64,000 nt of DNA, from contig VWZL01002227.1 in NCBI GenBank assembly GCA_013396915.1, positions 62,001-126,000 on the forward strand, written 5' to 3'. This DNA is from Stercorarius parasiticus. Lineage: Eukaryota; Chordata; Aves; Charadriiformes; Stercorariidae. Below are positions 36,440 through 49,900 of the stretch, piece by piece. The notes beneath the pieces were generated by a model. The model did no database searches. It saw nothing but the letters and a program-made list of their open reading frames with translations, and was not told where the DNA came from. Numbering within the stretch: position 1 is the stretch's first letter; each line of letters opens with the position of its first letter. The position numbers were made by a program, and so were the translations under genes.

Positions 36440-36968
36440 TGAGGTATGAACTGTCTGTGTCCAGTTCTGGGCTCCCTGGTTCAAGAACGACAGGGAACTG
36501 CTGGAGAAGGTACAGCAAAGGGCTACCAAGATGATTAGGGGACTGGAACATCTCTCTTATGAGGAAAGGCTGAGGGATTTGGGTCTCTTCAGTCTGGAAA
36601 AAAGATGACTGAGGGGGGAATCTTATCAATGCTTATAAATACTTAAAGGGTGGTGTCAGGAGGATGGGGCCAGGCTCTTTTCAGTGGTGCCCAGTGACAG
36701 GACAAGAGGCAACAGGCACAAATCTGAACATAGGAAGTTCCATCTCAACATGAGGAGGAACTTCTTTCCTTTGAGGGTGGCAAAACATTGGAACAGGCTG
36801 CCCAGAGAGGTGGTGGAGTCTCTCTCTCTGGAGACATTCAAAACCCGCCTGGACACATTCCTGTGCAACCTGCTCTGGGTGACCCTGCTCTGGCAGGGGC
36901 GTTGGACTAGATGATCTCCAGAGGTCCCTTCCAACCCTACCATTCTACGATTCTGTGATTCTGTGATT
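36440..36968 (+). mobile_element. CR1, short 3' copy
   Basis: A plus-strand CR1 truncated to its last 530 bases. It starts in the coding text 'gtgtccagttctgggctcc', passes 'gctaccaagatgattagggg', 'tcttatgaggaaaggctgag' and [18 protein letters not shown], and ends in TTCTACGATTCTGTGATTCT-like units. A TGA at about 36606 and a one-base insertion just after it break the frame. The wording is close to young avian CR1 consensus, so it may be one of the more recent insertions here. Confidence 0.93.
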
Positions 36969-39900
36969 TTGTTTCAGTAGTTGATAAATTAAGATGCTAA
37001 CTTTAAGAGCTAATTTCCTGACTGCTGTAAGCCACCTAACAGCATACTTTGACTATGGGGTGGTCTTGCCCTACCCTGTATCTTTTTTTTGTTTGTTTTG
37101 TTACAGTTCTGTTGATTGTGAGGCTTGCAATGAATTGAATCATGATGTTTGCTGACTGACAGAGGCAATCTGAGGGACTAGTTGGAGGGCATGGCCAAGG
37201 GCAGGACAGGGAAGCCAGAACTGTTCTTTTGGTGGGAATGTGGTAATAGATCAGTTTAAACTGATAATGAAACTGCACCCTTGCTGTTCACTGCAAAACC
37301 TATTGTCAACACCCGTTTACTGGATCACCGCACTGTACAGTTAGATAAAAGGCAGAGATACTGGTTCATGACAATCTCTGTGGCATTTCCTGAGTGGGTA
37401 GTCCCTGCAGTTATACCTTTGACTGTTCAGGAGGCTGACCTCACAAAACCCTGAGAAAAATTGTACTAAGAGGCCATAACTGAACTTGCCCTTCTGCATG
37501 AACCTCCAAGTGTTGCTTGTTTGTGGCACTGCCTTCAAATCCCTTGGTTCCCTTTTTTGCAGCTGAGCAACCATCATCCTTTCTCATCCTGTGTATTTGC
37601 CTTTATTTGCTCCTTCTGCAGCATAGTTCAGATGTTAATCTGTCCCAGTCACAAGCTGTGTGGAAGGAATAGCTGACATGCCATGCATTGTTCATGACAT
37701 CTCTCTCATGCAACATCACTGCTCATCCCGTCTCTCTTTATTTGATTGCAATTTTTCTAAAATGTAAGATTTCCAGGGAAAGAGATATTCTTTTTTTTAT
37801 ATGAATATTTTTATCATTGCTTAAAAAACAGTAGGACACATTAATCTTCATATACGAGGGTACAGTTCTCGAAACCCTTGATGAGCACAGCTCTGTAGGA
37901 TTTGCATTGTCAGTGTATGAGATCAGATTGATCTTTGACCTTCTAGATCCTTTTCTGCTTGCTTCCATTTTCTCTTTGACATCTTCCTCCTCCATTTTTA
38001 TTTCAGCTCCTCTTCAGTTACTTTGCTACCTACTTCCAAATCTCAGTCTCCATTTGCTCTGCTTTTTCCAAACAGTGGCACTTGCAAGTCATGTCCCCAC
38101 TCTGTTCTTTTCATGAACTAAGTTTTGGTCTGGTTAACAATGATTTTTGTGTGTTTCATGGTGCTCTCTTATTGCCTTTGGAAGGGGGAGATTTAAAATA
38201 TATGTTTTCTGAATAGCTAAATATTGGACCTTTTGGTGCTGAATATTCATATTATACAGAATGTCAGATAGCACTGTAGGTAGTGCTATCTTATATATCT
38301 ATGATGCCACGGTAGAGATCCAAAATTTAACATATTTTAAACGTGTTTTAAAAATATTCCCTAGAGAGTGAGGTTTAATCCTTCCAAACAAAGACTTCAG
38401 CATTATTTGCAATAATGGCAGGCTGAAGTTTGCATGTACAACATGCTCTGCTAATTCTATCCTCCTATACTAAGCAAGCGATTGAAATTGATATTCCAGT
38501 CATCTCTTGTGAAGTCCATTTAAGAAAGATTGCTCTCACTTTCAATTGTAATTATCCTTAGTTCCAGTAGTATACCCAGAAGGAGAAAATACGCAGTAGA
38601 TCTCCAAGGCTCAAAACCAATGCTACGTCTATAAAAGTTTTCAAATTGTCTGTTTTCCATGCAAAATCTCTGAGAAACAAAAAAATTCATGTTCAAAATC
38701 ATGTGGCTTTTGCCAAGGTTCCTGGGAATTTGCAGCCCAGAATTTGGATTGGGATATTTCAGACCTTAAAGTGGTGGCCTCAGGAACACTAGCAGATAAC
38801 TCTGCACTGCTCTGAGTGGAGAAGTAGTTTGATCCAAGTGTTGCTTCTCCTCACCACAGCTATTTTTACAGAAAACCACAAGATTTTACTGGCTGGACTT
38901 GATGGCATGTGAATTCTGATTCTAAGGAGTGCAGAACAGCAGTTCTGGCAGTTTAATTTTCTGACTGATGGCAAAAAAAAAAAAAGACAGAGAGCGCGAC
39001 CAGTGTGACACATAACTTCTACACTGGATTTTGTGGTATCACTTAAACAGAGAGACAGGCTGCAGCTTAGCTGTTTGTAACCACAGAAACAGAAAATGTT
39101 ATTTGGAAGGAAGGAGGAAGTACACCAAATCTACTACGTCTCAAACCTGACAGTGTCTCTTTAAAATGTTCTTAAACCTGTTTAACACACCCCTACTTTT
39201 CACCACTCCCTGGGAACATGCACCTCTTATAGCAACTTGTAAATCAAGAAAAACCAAACCCAGCAATTTATTCTCCGGTGTGCGCTGGCTATTTTCACAC
39301 ACCCAACCTGGCCATATAATTAAGCTGCAACATAACTCGCTAACTTGGAGCTTTCTGCTTCCACCTAAAATGAGTTTAGGACTATGAGTTTAAGAGTTTA
39401 ACATATTCTGGAGCAGAACTGCATATTGTAAAATGAAAATTAAGAAAAGATAAAGAATTCAAAGATTGAGATTTAGGCACAGTACTATGGAGGTTCTGCT
39501 CACAGGTCCATAGAAGATGTCAAACCCCATTTATAACTGGTTTGTCTGTAGCTCAGGGATCTGAACAGCGTGAATACAGTAAACTAGAAGTTAGGCAGCT
39601 AAACCCGAAAATTCAAGTCTTACTTTAGTTGTAGCTAGAGGGTGCAAATCCAGAAAGATCTGACATGTTCATTCTAAAAATAGAAGGAATATTTCCTTTG
39701 TAGCCGTGAATGAAAGGGACGGAACTGCCAGGAAAGCACAATGTTTTTTTAGTTTCTCTCACAAATCTCGTCTTGCAGTTTCTCTGTGGGTCAGACTCCC
39801 CACCTGGCCAGATTACAATTTCCTTGTCACACTTTTTGTGTAAGTGGCCACAGTGCAGTAGGGAAGCTGCTTTCTACAATGCATCTCAGGACACGTAGTT

Positions 39901-41667
39901 CGCTTGAGAATGAGACAAATTTTGATGTAGTATAGATGTGGTACTGCTGAGGCTGCAGAATGAGCTTTGTGACTTGAAGTTTGGCCAGACACAGAGGAAA
40001 AAAAAACCTGCATGCTTGTTTCCTCTTCCTTTTAATTTGGGAAGAAGTCATTGCTTTCTGCAAGAGGAAAAAAATTATTTTAAATCCTGCCATTACATGG
40101 GATTCGTCTGACCTGGCTAGGTGTTTACAGTGTAAATGCCTACATCTGACTTGTCATCTTAGGCTCCCTTTCAAGGCAGTGGAGAGAAATAGTAACTTCC
40201 AGAGCCCAATGCTCTGACCTACTTTAGTCATCTACATTAGAGTGAGATGAATTACATTAGGGGTGCCTTGAGTGACAAATGTAGAGGTAGGAGCCTAGCT
40301 TTTGATGTAGCCTAGCTTTTTTGTTAAATAGGGCCTGTGATGGAAAGTCTCGCCCAGCTCTAAGGAAAGAAGTGTTTGAAAATAGCTGTCACCAGTTTGG
40401 CTTCTCCTTTCATTGAGCAGAATTCAGATTATTTACTTAGACTTTAATTGGCACTTAGTTTTCTCAGGCTAATAGCCTGCACGAGGATCCAGAGCAGCCC
40501 ACATTCGAAATTGCTGGGTTCTTCATGGCATGCTGCTATAGCACCATGGCAGGATCTGGAACTTAAGGAAATGATCTGGGACTCCATGATTACATATAGA
40601 TAATTACAATAATTCTGTTCTGACTCTTTCCTTTGTAATATCACCCAAATTATTTGGAAATCTTCCTGTTTTAAAACCGAGCCTTGTTTTCATTGTACTT
40701 AACAACAGCAGCAACAAAAACAAATGAAAAAAAACAAACTTCAGCTCAATTCTTCGTGTACTGAACATTAAAACGCATGTAAAACATGCCAACATTCTTT
40801 CCAAAGTACTCACAGTTTTGAAAACAATTATTCAGAAGAATATAATTTACTCAGAATAAAAGGGAAGGAGAAGTTGATATTTAAAATGTACTAACTTCCT
40901 CACCATTGTAACAGTCTATTGGTTATTTCATATCAAAGGACAAGTATTTTGTAAAGGCAAGAAGAGACTCATTTATTTCTTCAGCTTCGCAGCCCATGAG
41001 GCTCTACTTGCAGATATGTCAATTTAGGAAATGTATTCTCCCTTCTTTCACATAGTTCTGTTTGTGATTGAAATCTGCACCTGAAATTTATTCCTTGGAA
41101 TACGCTGGGGAAAGCTATTAATTGTTCTGCTTCTGTGGACAAGGGAGGACAATGAGACAGCTGAATACTTCTCCAGAGAAGCTAGGAGGGGAACGTGCAG
41201 GGAAGATGCCACCTCTGTGACACCATTTTCGATTTTACTCCTGCAGATGACCTACATTTCAACACATATCATAAATCTGTCATGCTATTTTATCTGTTAT
41301 TTGAACAGATGAGCAATTTTATTCGACTGCGAAGGTATTTATGAGTAAGGATAGGGTCTTCAACATGTGCTAACAAAATACAGTGCTCTCCATATTTACA
41401 TATACACATACTCTCCACATTTGTCATCTAACTAGAGAAGAAATTCAGTCTGAAGAAACTAAAATAACAATGCTGAATGACTCGCAGCTGAGAGGCTGAA
41501 TGACAGCCCCTTTACTGAGTAGTCTGGCTTATTTTAATACCTAAATCTTCAACATTCTACAAAAATTTGTATCACCTTAATTGTGTTGCTAATTGTTTAC
41601 ATCAACATGAAAGAATTAGGAAACTATTGTAATGCAGTTTTAGTTATGTGCCTTACACAAATTTTGA
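36969..41667. other. Intergenic DNA, no gene recognised
   Basis: About 4.7 kb of AT-rich DNA. Open frames of 60-90 codons show no domain. A near-palindrome (AGGTGTTTACA-G-TGTAAATGCCT) lies near 40120 and may belong to an old DNA transposon, but this is not established. Confidence 0.6.
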
Positions 41668-41935
41668 CCATAGGAGCATAACATAGGAGTGACAGTCCTT
41701 GGGCAGCTCAAAGGTCTATTTAGTCCAATATTCTGTCTCCAACAGCGGCCAGAAGAAGTTTTGCTCAGGGAAGAGTGGAAGAACAAGGAAAGCATATCAG
41801 TTGCTTTCCCTAAGTGCCCTTACAGTGTCTATCAATTTGCATGTTAGGATCTTTCTTATCCAAATGTAGTTTCTGCTTACTTAGTAACCATCAGTGGATT
41901 TCTCTTCCACAAGCTTGTCTTATTTCTCATTGAAC
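41668..41935 (-). mobile_element. Ancient CR1/L3-like fragment, 3' part
   Basis: The plus strand contains a degraded form of the antisense 3' part of ancient amniote CR1 elements: 'ggtctatttagtccaatatt', 'ctgtctccaacagcgg' and 'tcttccacaagcttgtct'. This matches, from memory, the common text of old CR1s in turtles and crocodilians rather than young avian CR1. It has no open frame. The more 5' part of the same element appears at 42140-42335, after the microsatellite patch. Confidence 0.65.
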
Positions 41936-41940
41936 TGTTT

Positions 41941-42012
41941 TATTTATGGGTACACATATGTACATACATATATAAGTATTCATATACATACACACATACA
42001 CACACACAAGTA
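41941..42012. repeat. TACA/CA-rich microsatellite at contig end
   Basis: These 72 bases are identical to 43017-43088 and end at a single N (42013). They are rich in TACATA and CACA units. They mark the overlapping end of a contig that should continue into 43089. Confidence 0.9.
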
Positions 42013-42013
42013 N

Positions 42014-42096
42014 CCTTCCTTCCTTCCTTCCTTCCTTCCTTCCTTCCTCCCTTCCTCCCTTCCTCCCTTCCTCCCTTCTTTTTTTTTTTTTTCTTC
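42014..42096. repeat. (CCTT)n / (CCCTTCCT)n microsatellite and poly-T
   Basis: A CCTT tetranucleotide array passes into CTCCCTTC units and then a poly-T run. It begins directly after the N at 42013, so its true left side is missing from this position. Confidence 0.9.
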
Positions 42097-42139
42097 CTAC
42101 CAGCATAATTTTGATGCCAAATAGCTCTTGTACTGGGAG

Positions 42140-42335
42140 ACAATTGAAATACACCCTTCTCGTACGCTTTTTTAGACCACTTATACCTCCTTTCATATAT
42201 CTCTTCACCACACTGAAAAGGTCTCAGCTGATGCATTTGTTCCTTGTGTGGAGAAGTAATTTTGTATCTTCAATCATCTTTTTTGTCCTTCTCTGAACCT
42301 TTTTAAGTTCAACTCCATCCTTTCCGATTCCCATT
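42140..42335 (-). mobile_element. Ancient CR1/L3-like fragment, RT C-terminal part
   Basis: The antisense text includes 'cactgaaaaggtctcagc', 'ttcaatcatcttttttgtcc' and 'ttctctgaacctttttaagt'. These correspond to the QRRTKKMIED-like C-terminal region of old CR1 ORF2. The copy is too decayed for a frame. It continues the fragment at 41668-41935. Confidence 0.65.
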
Positions 42336-42375
42336 TTTTGGCCTTTGTCTTATTTCTGCAGTTAGTGAATTTGTG

Positions 42376-43015
42376 ATTTTTGGAATGCATTTTCTAAGAA
42401 CTTTTCTACAGGAAACCGTTCTGTGCTAACTGTAGCACAGCCAGTGTCTTCCAGGAATGGGGAATATTCAGCTTTGATGTGGATAGAGAACAGGATCACA
42501 ATCTGTTACATTTGGCTGGCATGCATAGCAGTTACGTGTGCTGATAACACCAGTGTGGAACTCACCCGTCAAATGAAGATTTCATTAAACAGGTGGGATA
42601 TCGATTCACTGGGGTTTTTTGATTGATATAAAATTTCCAAATAGGTTTTCAAATTACTAGCAAGTTCTCAATCGACTAATTTGATCCAAATAGTAAAAGA
42701 AAGAATCATCGTTACAAGGGAAAAGGCTGTTTAGCCCTAGCAGACAATCCCACCACCATACCAGGACAAGGGGAGAAACCCAATCTATCAGGTAAGTGTA
42801 ATTTGAAGTTCCTCACATGGATATCATTTTATGGGGCAGATACATCTCCTTATCTGCATCATAAAAAGAACTGCCAGGGTGTGTGTGTGGGGGGGGGGGC
42901 TGTCTCCTATGTATTTACACTGCCCTTGACCAATTAATTGCTATAAGAAAATTTCAGATACGGAGCAGGAACAAACTTTCCTCCCTTTAACTTCTCCTCC
43001 TCCAACATGTTTTAA
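42376..43015. repeat. 640-base contig overlap, first copy
   Basis: This stretch repeats at 43263-43902 with equal total length. I see one substitution (TTTTATGGGG against TTTTACGGGG) and a compensating change in the (TG)n/Gn tract: five TG and eleven G here, six TG and nine G there. It ends at a single N (43016). It is an unmerged overlap, not a biological duplication. Confidence 0.9.
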
Positions 43016-43016
43016 N

Positions 43017-43088
43017 TATTTATGGGTACACATATGTACATACATATATAAGTATTCATATACATACACACATACACACACACAAGTA
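43017..43088. repeat. Second copy of the TACA/CA-rich contig end
   Basis: Identical to 41941-42012 and placed directly after an N. Here it runs on into unique sequence and then a CCTT array, so it is the continuation of the contig ending at 42012. Confidence 0.9.
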
Positions 43089-43190
43089 CAGATGTACATG
43101 TATATAAATAAATTGTTGCATTTCATAAACTATTGGAAACCCAGCTTCCTGCGGCAAGGACAGTTTACATGCATATTGTAGGAAGAAACA

Positions 43191-43262
43191 CCCTTCCTTC
43201 CTTCCTTCCCTCCTTCCTTCCTTCCTTCCATCCTTCCTTCCTTCCTTCCTTCCTTCCTTCCN
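43191..43262. repeat. (CCTT)n microsatellite ending at a single N
   Basis: A CCTT array with two interruptions runs to an N at 43262. It is the likely left partner of the CCTT array that begins at 42014. Confidence 0.9.
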
Positions 43263-43902
43263 ATTTTTGGAATGCATTTTCTAAGAACTTTTCTACAGGA
43301 AACCGTTCTGTGCTAACTGTAGCACAGCCAGTGTCTTCCAGGAATGGGGAATATTCAGCTTTGATGTGGATAGAGAACAGGATCACAATCTGTTACATTT
43401 GGCTGGCATGCATAGCAGTTACGTGTGCTGATAACACCAGTGTGGAACTCACCCGTCAAATGAAGATTTCATTAAACAGGTGGGATATCGATTCACTGGG
43501 GTTTTTTGATTGATATAAAATTTCCAAATAGGTTTTCAAATTACTAGCAAGTTCTCAATCGACTAATTTGATCCAAATAGTAAAAGAAAGAATCATCGTT
43601 ACAAGGGAAAAGGCTGTTTAGCCCTAGCAGACAATCCCACCACCATACCAGGACAAGGGGAGAAACCCAATCTATCAGGTAAGTGTAATTTGAAGTTCCT
43701 CACATGGATATCATTTTACGGGGCAGATACATCTCCTTATCTGCATCATAAAAAGAACTGCCAGGGTGTGTGTGTGTGGGGGGGGGCTGTCTCCTATGTA
43801 TTTACACTGCCCTTGACCAATTAATTGCTATAAGAAAATTTCAGATACGGAGCAGGAACAAACTTTCCTCCCTTTAACTTCTCCTCCTCCAACATGTTTT
43901 AA
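43263..43902. repeat. 640-base contig overlap, second copy
   Basis: Counterpart of 42376-43015. It begins at an N and then continues into unique downstream DNA (AACAAGATGG at 43901 on), so this is the contig that truly follows. Confidence 0.9.
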
Positions 43903-46900
43903 CAAGATGGCTTTCCCTGAGATCAGCACTGTTGGTTCTTTCCCAGAGCTCTCTCAGTGGGGATTTTTAGGTGATGGGGGTATTATAAAGTCTTTCTTGT
44001 TCTTTAACGAAAAAATGCGCATCTACTCATAATTCTCACATTCCCACTACTATTGGTCAGAATCTGATTTTCATTTCGTTAGCCACCCATATGAATATTC
44101 TTTGTTAATTCAGATGATGGTAACACATTAACAAATAAGTTATTTATCAATAACAAGCTACAAACTGGTTACAGCCATTCAGCTGGTACCACACAGGTGT
44201 CATTTGACTTACCAGATTTTCAGCACAATTTTTCTTAGATAACTGATTTTATCGGTAGCTCTTTGTGTTCTTTGGCTAAGGTAGTAACGGCAGTGGTGCA
44301 AGATCAAGATACACAAGTTGAGCGTGCTATGGACCAGACTTTCAGGGACTTTTGCAAGATATTTCATGCATTTGCAGAGTAGAGAGGTATTCAAATTGTG
44401 TGAAAATCAGGCCCACTAACATTGAAGACTGTGCATCTCCATGAAATGTGGTGGCACCTGCTATGATTAGCATCTTGCTCTGCCAAGCAATTTTAGAAAG
44501 GAAAACATAAGACTGCTCAGCCATTTTCTGTGGCAACTAGAAGCTGTGAAAAGGTTTAGACATTTTGCATACTATTTATAGCAACTTTTTCTTCCTTCTT
44601 TAGATTATGAACTTTGCCACACCTTATGAGAGAACAATGGGCTGACGAATACATCTGCATTGTCACTAAGGTTTTCTTAGCATTTAAAAAAAGGGTATGA
44701 AAAAGCTCTGACAGTGCTCCTTCTGGTACTCAGGAAGGTGTGTTTAAGCAACCAGACTGCATACCTTACGCTAACCGGCTGAAAGGCCTTCCCCAGGAAT
44801 GGCAACCTGCGACGGCAATAGGAAATGTAAGCTGGGTTGGCAAAAGTTAATCCATGAAACACAACATTACCCCTAGTGTATTCTGGTGTTTCATATCAGA
44901 CTTACTGAAATGTTGTACTCATTTTAACGGTAACATAATTTAGTGAAAGTGGCTTTAAGTTCTGCTTCTGCACAACAGCTGTTGCTACATGATATTACAA
45001 AATTACTTTTCTCTCTACCTATTTTCATCACCCAAGTGATACAATTCTGAAAAGTAAAATATATTAAAAAACAATAATTCCATATATAGCACATAAATAT
45101 TCATTTAGACAGTGGTGGGACCAATATCTGTATGTCATAGTAAAAGGGCTGTAGCATTATTCTCTCTCCAGTGAATATTTAAACTTTAGGGAGGTAGAAA
45201 AACTGCAGTAATTGTGTTCCCCCCCCATGAAAAATATCTTACAATGCAGTGCTTAAGGTAGTCTGCTGCTAAAAATGGGCTTCTGTCAAAAGGAGGCATG
45301 ATTTGAACTTGGGTTTAGCCATAGGCTAAGTGACTTTTCCAATTGGTAGGCTGTTGCTTTCTTGTCCTGTCCTTTCACAGGATTAGGCATGCTTGGAGAT
45401 GAGCCTTGCATGTGGATTAGGCAGAGGAATTCTGACTTTCTGAGTACCAAGGGAGGAACAAAGTTGTTAAAAAGGACCCCAGGTGCTTGGCACTGCCTTT
45501 GCAAGCCTGACCAGGACATTTCTTATCTACCTTTAAAACCCGCATCTTAGTATGAGCTAGGATGCCCATGGAGAAAGGGGGTTTCCATCTCACATCAGAT
45601 CAGTAGTTTATTTTACTTTGAGATGTCTGTCTAGGAGCAGGAGGACCAGAATCTTCAGGGGAAAGTTACAGAAATCCCATGGGATTCTAATGATAGAATA
45701 ACCTGCCCACGGAAAAAAAAAATCATACTCCTTATTTCTACCTCTCCTATCTGTTGCAGTCATGAATGCTACTGGGATTCACACAACCGTTTCTAGCTTG
45801 ATTCTGAGTCATACATACCTCTTGGTAAGGGTGTACCCATAGGCAATATGTTCCCTTGGTTTATTATTTTGACCAAGGGTGAAAAGTACTTCTGTACACA
45901 GAGGCAGCACAAGCCCCAAGCATCCCCTTATTTTATGTGGGACTGGACTGAGAATTAAGGGAGGAGCAGTCCTTGTGTTAGTCACCTTCAAGAAAAGGTG
46001 TCACCCTATGCATGAGTGCCACTTCCTTTTCTATGTTAAGTAGTATTGTATTTGCTGCACTGCGTTCTTTTTTCCCTAAATGACCCTTCCCCTTTTGACT
46101 TAACCTGTTAGGACTGCTGCTGCCTACATATATAGGTGATGTTAGACCAAGCTTAAGCAAGAAAAATGTGCGGGTGGCACAGATGTGCAACCCACCTCTC
46201 AAATAAATGTTAGTAAAGTTAGTAAATACTAGCTGTATCTAAATGTTGCCTCGCAGCTGGCTGTCATCCACTGCCGACACCTATTTGCATGTTTTAGAGT
46301 GTTTAGTTTCAGTCATCTTTTGACACGAGTTATGTTGAACAAAATTCACTTCAGAAGAATCAGGTCCAATGAGTAGGACCATACTAGTTAGGTAAGGAGG
46401 GGTAGGACCTGGGCTTGAGCAATATCCTCTGTTCGTCCATGCCATTATCACGCACACTCCTTGACACAGTTTTGTTCCTGCCAATTAGTTATCTACAAAA
46501 AAAACCCTTGAGCATGGATCTCTCTAGGGCAAGCCCTGCACTGTTTCCAGTAGGAGTGTGGACAAGACCACACAGTGCTTTTTGGAAAGCAAGTTTAGTA
46601 TTATTCATACAAACCACTCTGTACTACTTGTCCTCAGGCCAGAGATCGGGCTTTGGTATGTTTAACCTAATAGGATAAATTTAGCTATTTTATCTGTATG
46701 TTGAAACTATAACATTTGAACAGCACTTGCTAGAATGTCTTTAAGTCTTTTGGACACATCATTTATAATAATAGCATCTTATAACCCAGAATACAAGAGT
46801 TTACCAATCCTACTTGGAAAGTCTGAAGTATCAAAAGAGTTTTCTTTTGGAGATACCAAATTTCTTTGGTATGTATGAAAAAATTGTGCTCAGTAATGTA

Positions 46901-49900
46901 TTCCTTCTTTTTTGGGAGGAGTCACAGAATGGTATTTGTCCAAAAAGTTGCCTGCTGAGTCATTGCTCATGCCCATCTCTCTGTTGAGAACCTATATAAA
47001 AGCTCAATAGGGCTAGGCTACATTATGTTATTTTCATATGATGGCCATCCTATACACCTTAATAAGGATGTGGAGGTAGAATAATATTTTACAGTATGTT
47101 TTGTACTTAAAAATGGAAACTCAACAAAAACTGACTAGAAAATGATGTAGAGAAAATGCATCTTACTAGCAATCAAGGGACATAGGCTTTGCAGAAAAGT
47201 ATAAACTAAAGCTAAGTACACAGAACACAATTATCTTGTTCAGAGAAAGCTGGGAATTGGGCAGTATGATAATGTATTGCCACTGTAGGGTGCTACACAC
47301 ATTTGACTTTAATAACACTGAATAAGCCGTTCAAATATAAATGATGGCATTTCTGAACTAGTTATGTTCACTTTTCTGCCAGTGCTACTCTATTTTAAAA
47401 GTCAACAACCCCTACTTGGCCGTTTCTTAGGAGGCATTTTAAGAATTCTTTGGATGACAAATAAGCCTAAGCCTCCACTGGTGATGAGGTATTTAAAATG
47501 AGCTTGCGGAAATGGCCTCCACAATATGCTAGCAGTCTAAGCAGCAAGAGATAGTGACCTCTGATTACTAATCAGCAATGTCCTCCTATTGCTTGTTTTT
47601 AATAAATTAAAAATAAGAGCTAATGTAGGGAGGAATTCTAAGACATTTCTTGTTTTTTCTCATAAATCATGTCAGGGAACACACTCTGCTAATGTAAATC
47701 AAGCTATCAGAATGATTTGGGGGGACTTATATCCCATTTCATCAGCTGAGGACGGGGCCATTTATGTTTGTATGTATTTTTCAGAGTTTTTTCTTTTTTT
47801 TCCTGTGAGAATGGTAAACAAAAGCAGAGTATTTACCTAACTTCCAACCAGCAGATTACACAGACATTATGGTGATAGGTAGATATGAAATTAATTACTG
47901 ACATCACCAAAGCACTTTACTGTTTGTGCTAAAAAAAATTTCCTTTGACTCTGATAAATCAATAGTAAAGCATGGCCCAATGCAGTGAACTAGTAGATTA
48001 GGTAAATTCCATTCTTTGATTAAAAGTCATTGGTGGACAATACAGTGGCATATACACACCTGTATTTTTTGCATTGCTCGTTTTTGACACTGCTGAAAAA
48101 TCTGTGTCCAGAATGATATCTGTTTGTGCTACAACTGGGGGATTTTCTTGCGAGCAAGAAAGGGAATAAGTGAGACATAATTCAAATTCTGATACAGTCT
48201 GAGCAATTAAATTTCACTGTACCTATATTTCTGTCCCTCCTTGATTAAATAAGGACCTTAAACTAGAGAATGAAAACAGAACTCTCTCTCTAAACCTGAC
48301 AGCAGAACAGTTCACGCAATCTGGGGCTGTCTGGATTTGTGATACGCCTTATTTGTTATACTGAGATACAGAGGCAAAGTTTGAGTTCCTCTGAATTTCT
48401 GAAAGCTGAATTTCTTCAGAGTATGGGAAGCTTGTTCATGGAAAATAATCACTGCATGCTCATGCTGAAAATGTTCAATTCCTGATACACGGCACTGCAT
48501 CATATATTTTTTATTCACCAGGTACAAAACTTGTATGTGATTACCATAGAGAAAATCAGACAGAATGCTTAGAATTAAGATGGGTTTCCTTTAAGCTGAA
48601 AAAAATGTTTTGTTTTATTTTTTCCAGCTTTGAAATACTAAGTAATCAGCATAGCTAATATCAAAAATTCACCATCCATTGAATCTCTTTGTTGGTGCAG
48701 ATCAGTCAATAAAAAATGGCTGGCCTGCTTTATTCTTAAGATGAGGTCAGTACCATTGTTGGAATTCCTTATATTTTTGCATTTTCCTGTAGAGTGTCTA
48801 TTCTCTGTGTCAGACACCAAAGATTTAGCAAGGACTGCCTTAAAATAAGCCTCTGGGTAGCAGAACCAGCTTGCTGTGCCCCATGGTTTCTTCTCTGTGT
48901 CCAAAGGTTATAAATACAGAAAGATATAAATTTAATTTCTCCAGACTTTAGTGGCTGTATCTCTATTTGTGTTTCCCAGACCTTTGGGCTAAAGAAGGCA
49001 GCGCTGTGAGCCAGGTTAAGCTTATCTCTGATATGCGAGCAGAACTCTTCTGGTTGAATGTAAAATGAAAACAAATTAATACCATCTAGCACCTGGACTG
49101 TGAAAGAAACAGGCTTCAAAACAAAAAGATATTCCTAGTCTCAGGTGCTGTTATTATAAATCAAAGCTATATGTCCATTTCAACTCAAAGCGTATGTAGA
49201 TTTTTTTAAGCTAACTTGCATTCTGCGTTGCTTATGAGGAAAGACATCTGTTTCATTTGGGAGGCGTGTGTGTTAAAATTGCGAAATCATAAAATCGTAA
49301 TATGTCTGTAAAGAGATGCATTCACAAAGTTTTCTTCTCAATCGTAAAAAGATAAACACATAGTACAGTGTACCTGAACATGCCAGGACTGCTCTGAGTA
49401 TTCTTCATTTGCAGAAACCCGGAAGATGAGACGTACAAAGTTCAGAAAGGTTTGCTTGTTTGTATTCATTAATTCTGAAACTTGTGGTTGTTAGTAGTTT
49501 ATACTTGGCATTTTCTTGCCTGCTGTGCTGCTTCATCAGCTGTATTTCATCAGATATAACCAATGTTTAGACAATAACTTCATGCTGCTAAGTACTGAGC
49601 CTATGAAGCAAAAATAAGGACTAGATATATGGCTAAGGAGGCATTTAGTAAGTTACTTTGTGTCAGAGTTTGCTTCTTCTGTGTTGAAAGAAATTCTTAA
49701 TTTTCACAAAAGACAATAAGACTAAAGGTTACTCAGAATCTTGTATACCCACATCTTACATATTTCATTACAAAAGCTCGCCAAATATAAAATAAGTGTG
49801 GTCTTGTATAAGATACTTTAAAAACAGACTCTGTATCTTAAAGACAACCATAGGGTTGTATACAGCATTCCTATAAGGAAGCTTATGTTCCTTGCCACTG

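Noticed and set aside
42014..43261. CCTT arrays as a CRISPR-like or regulatory array
   Set aside because: They are simple tetranucleotide microsatellites without spacers, at contig ends.
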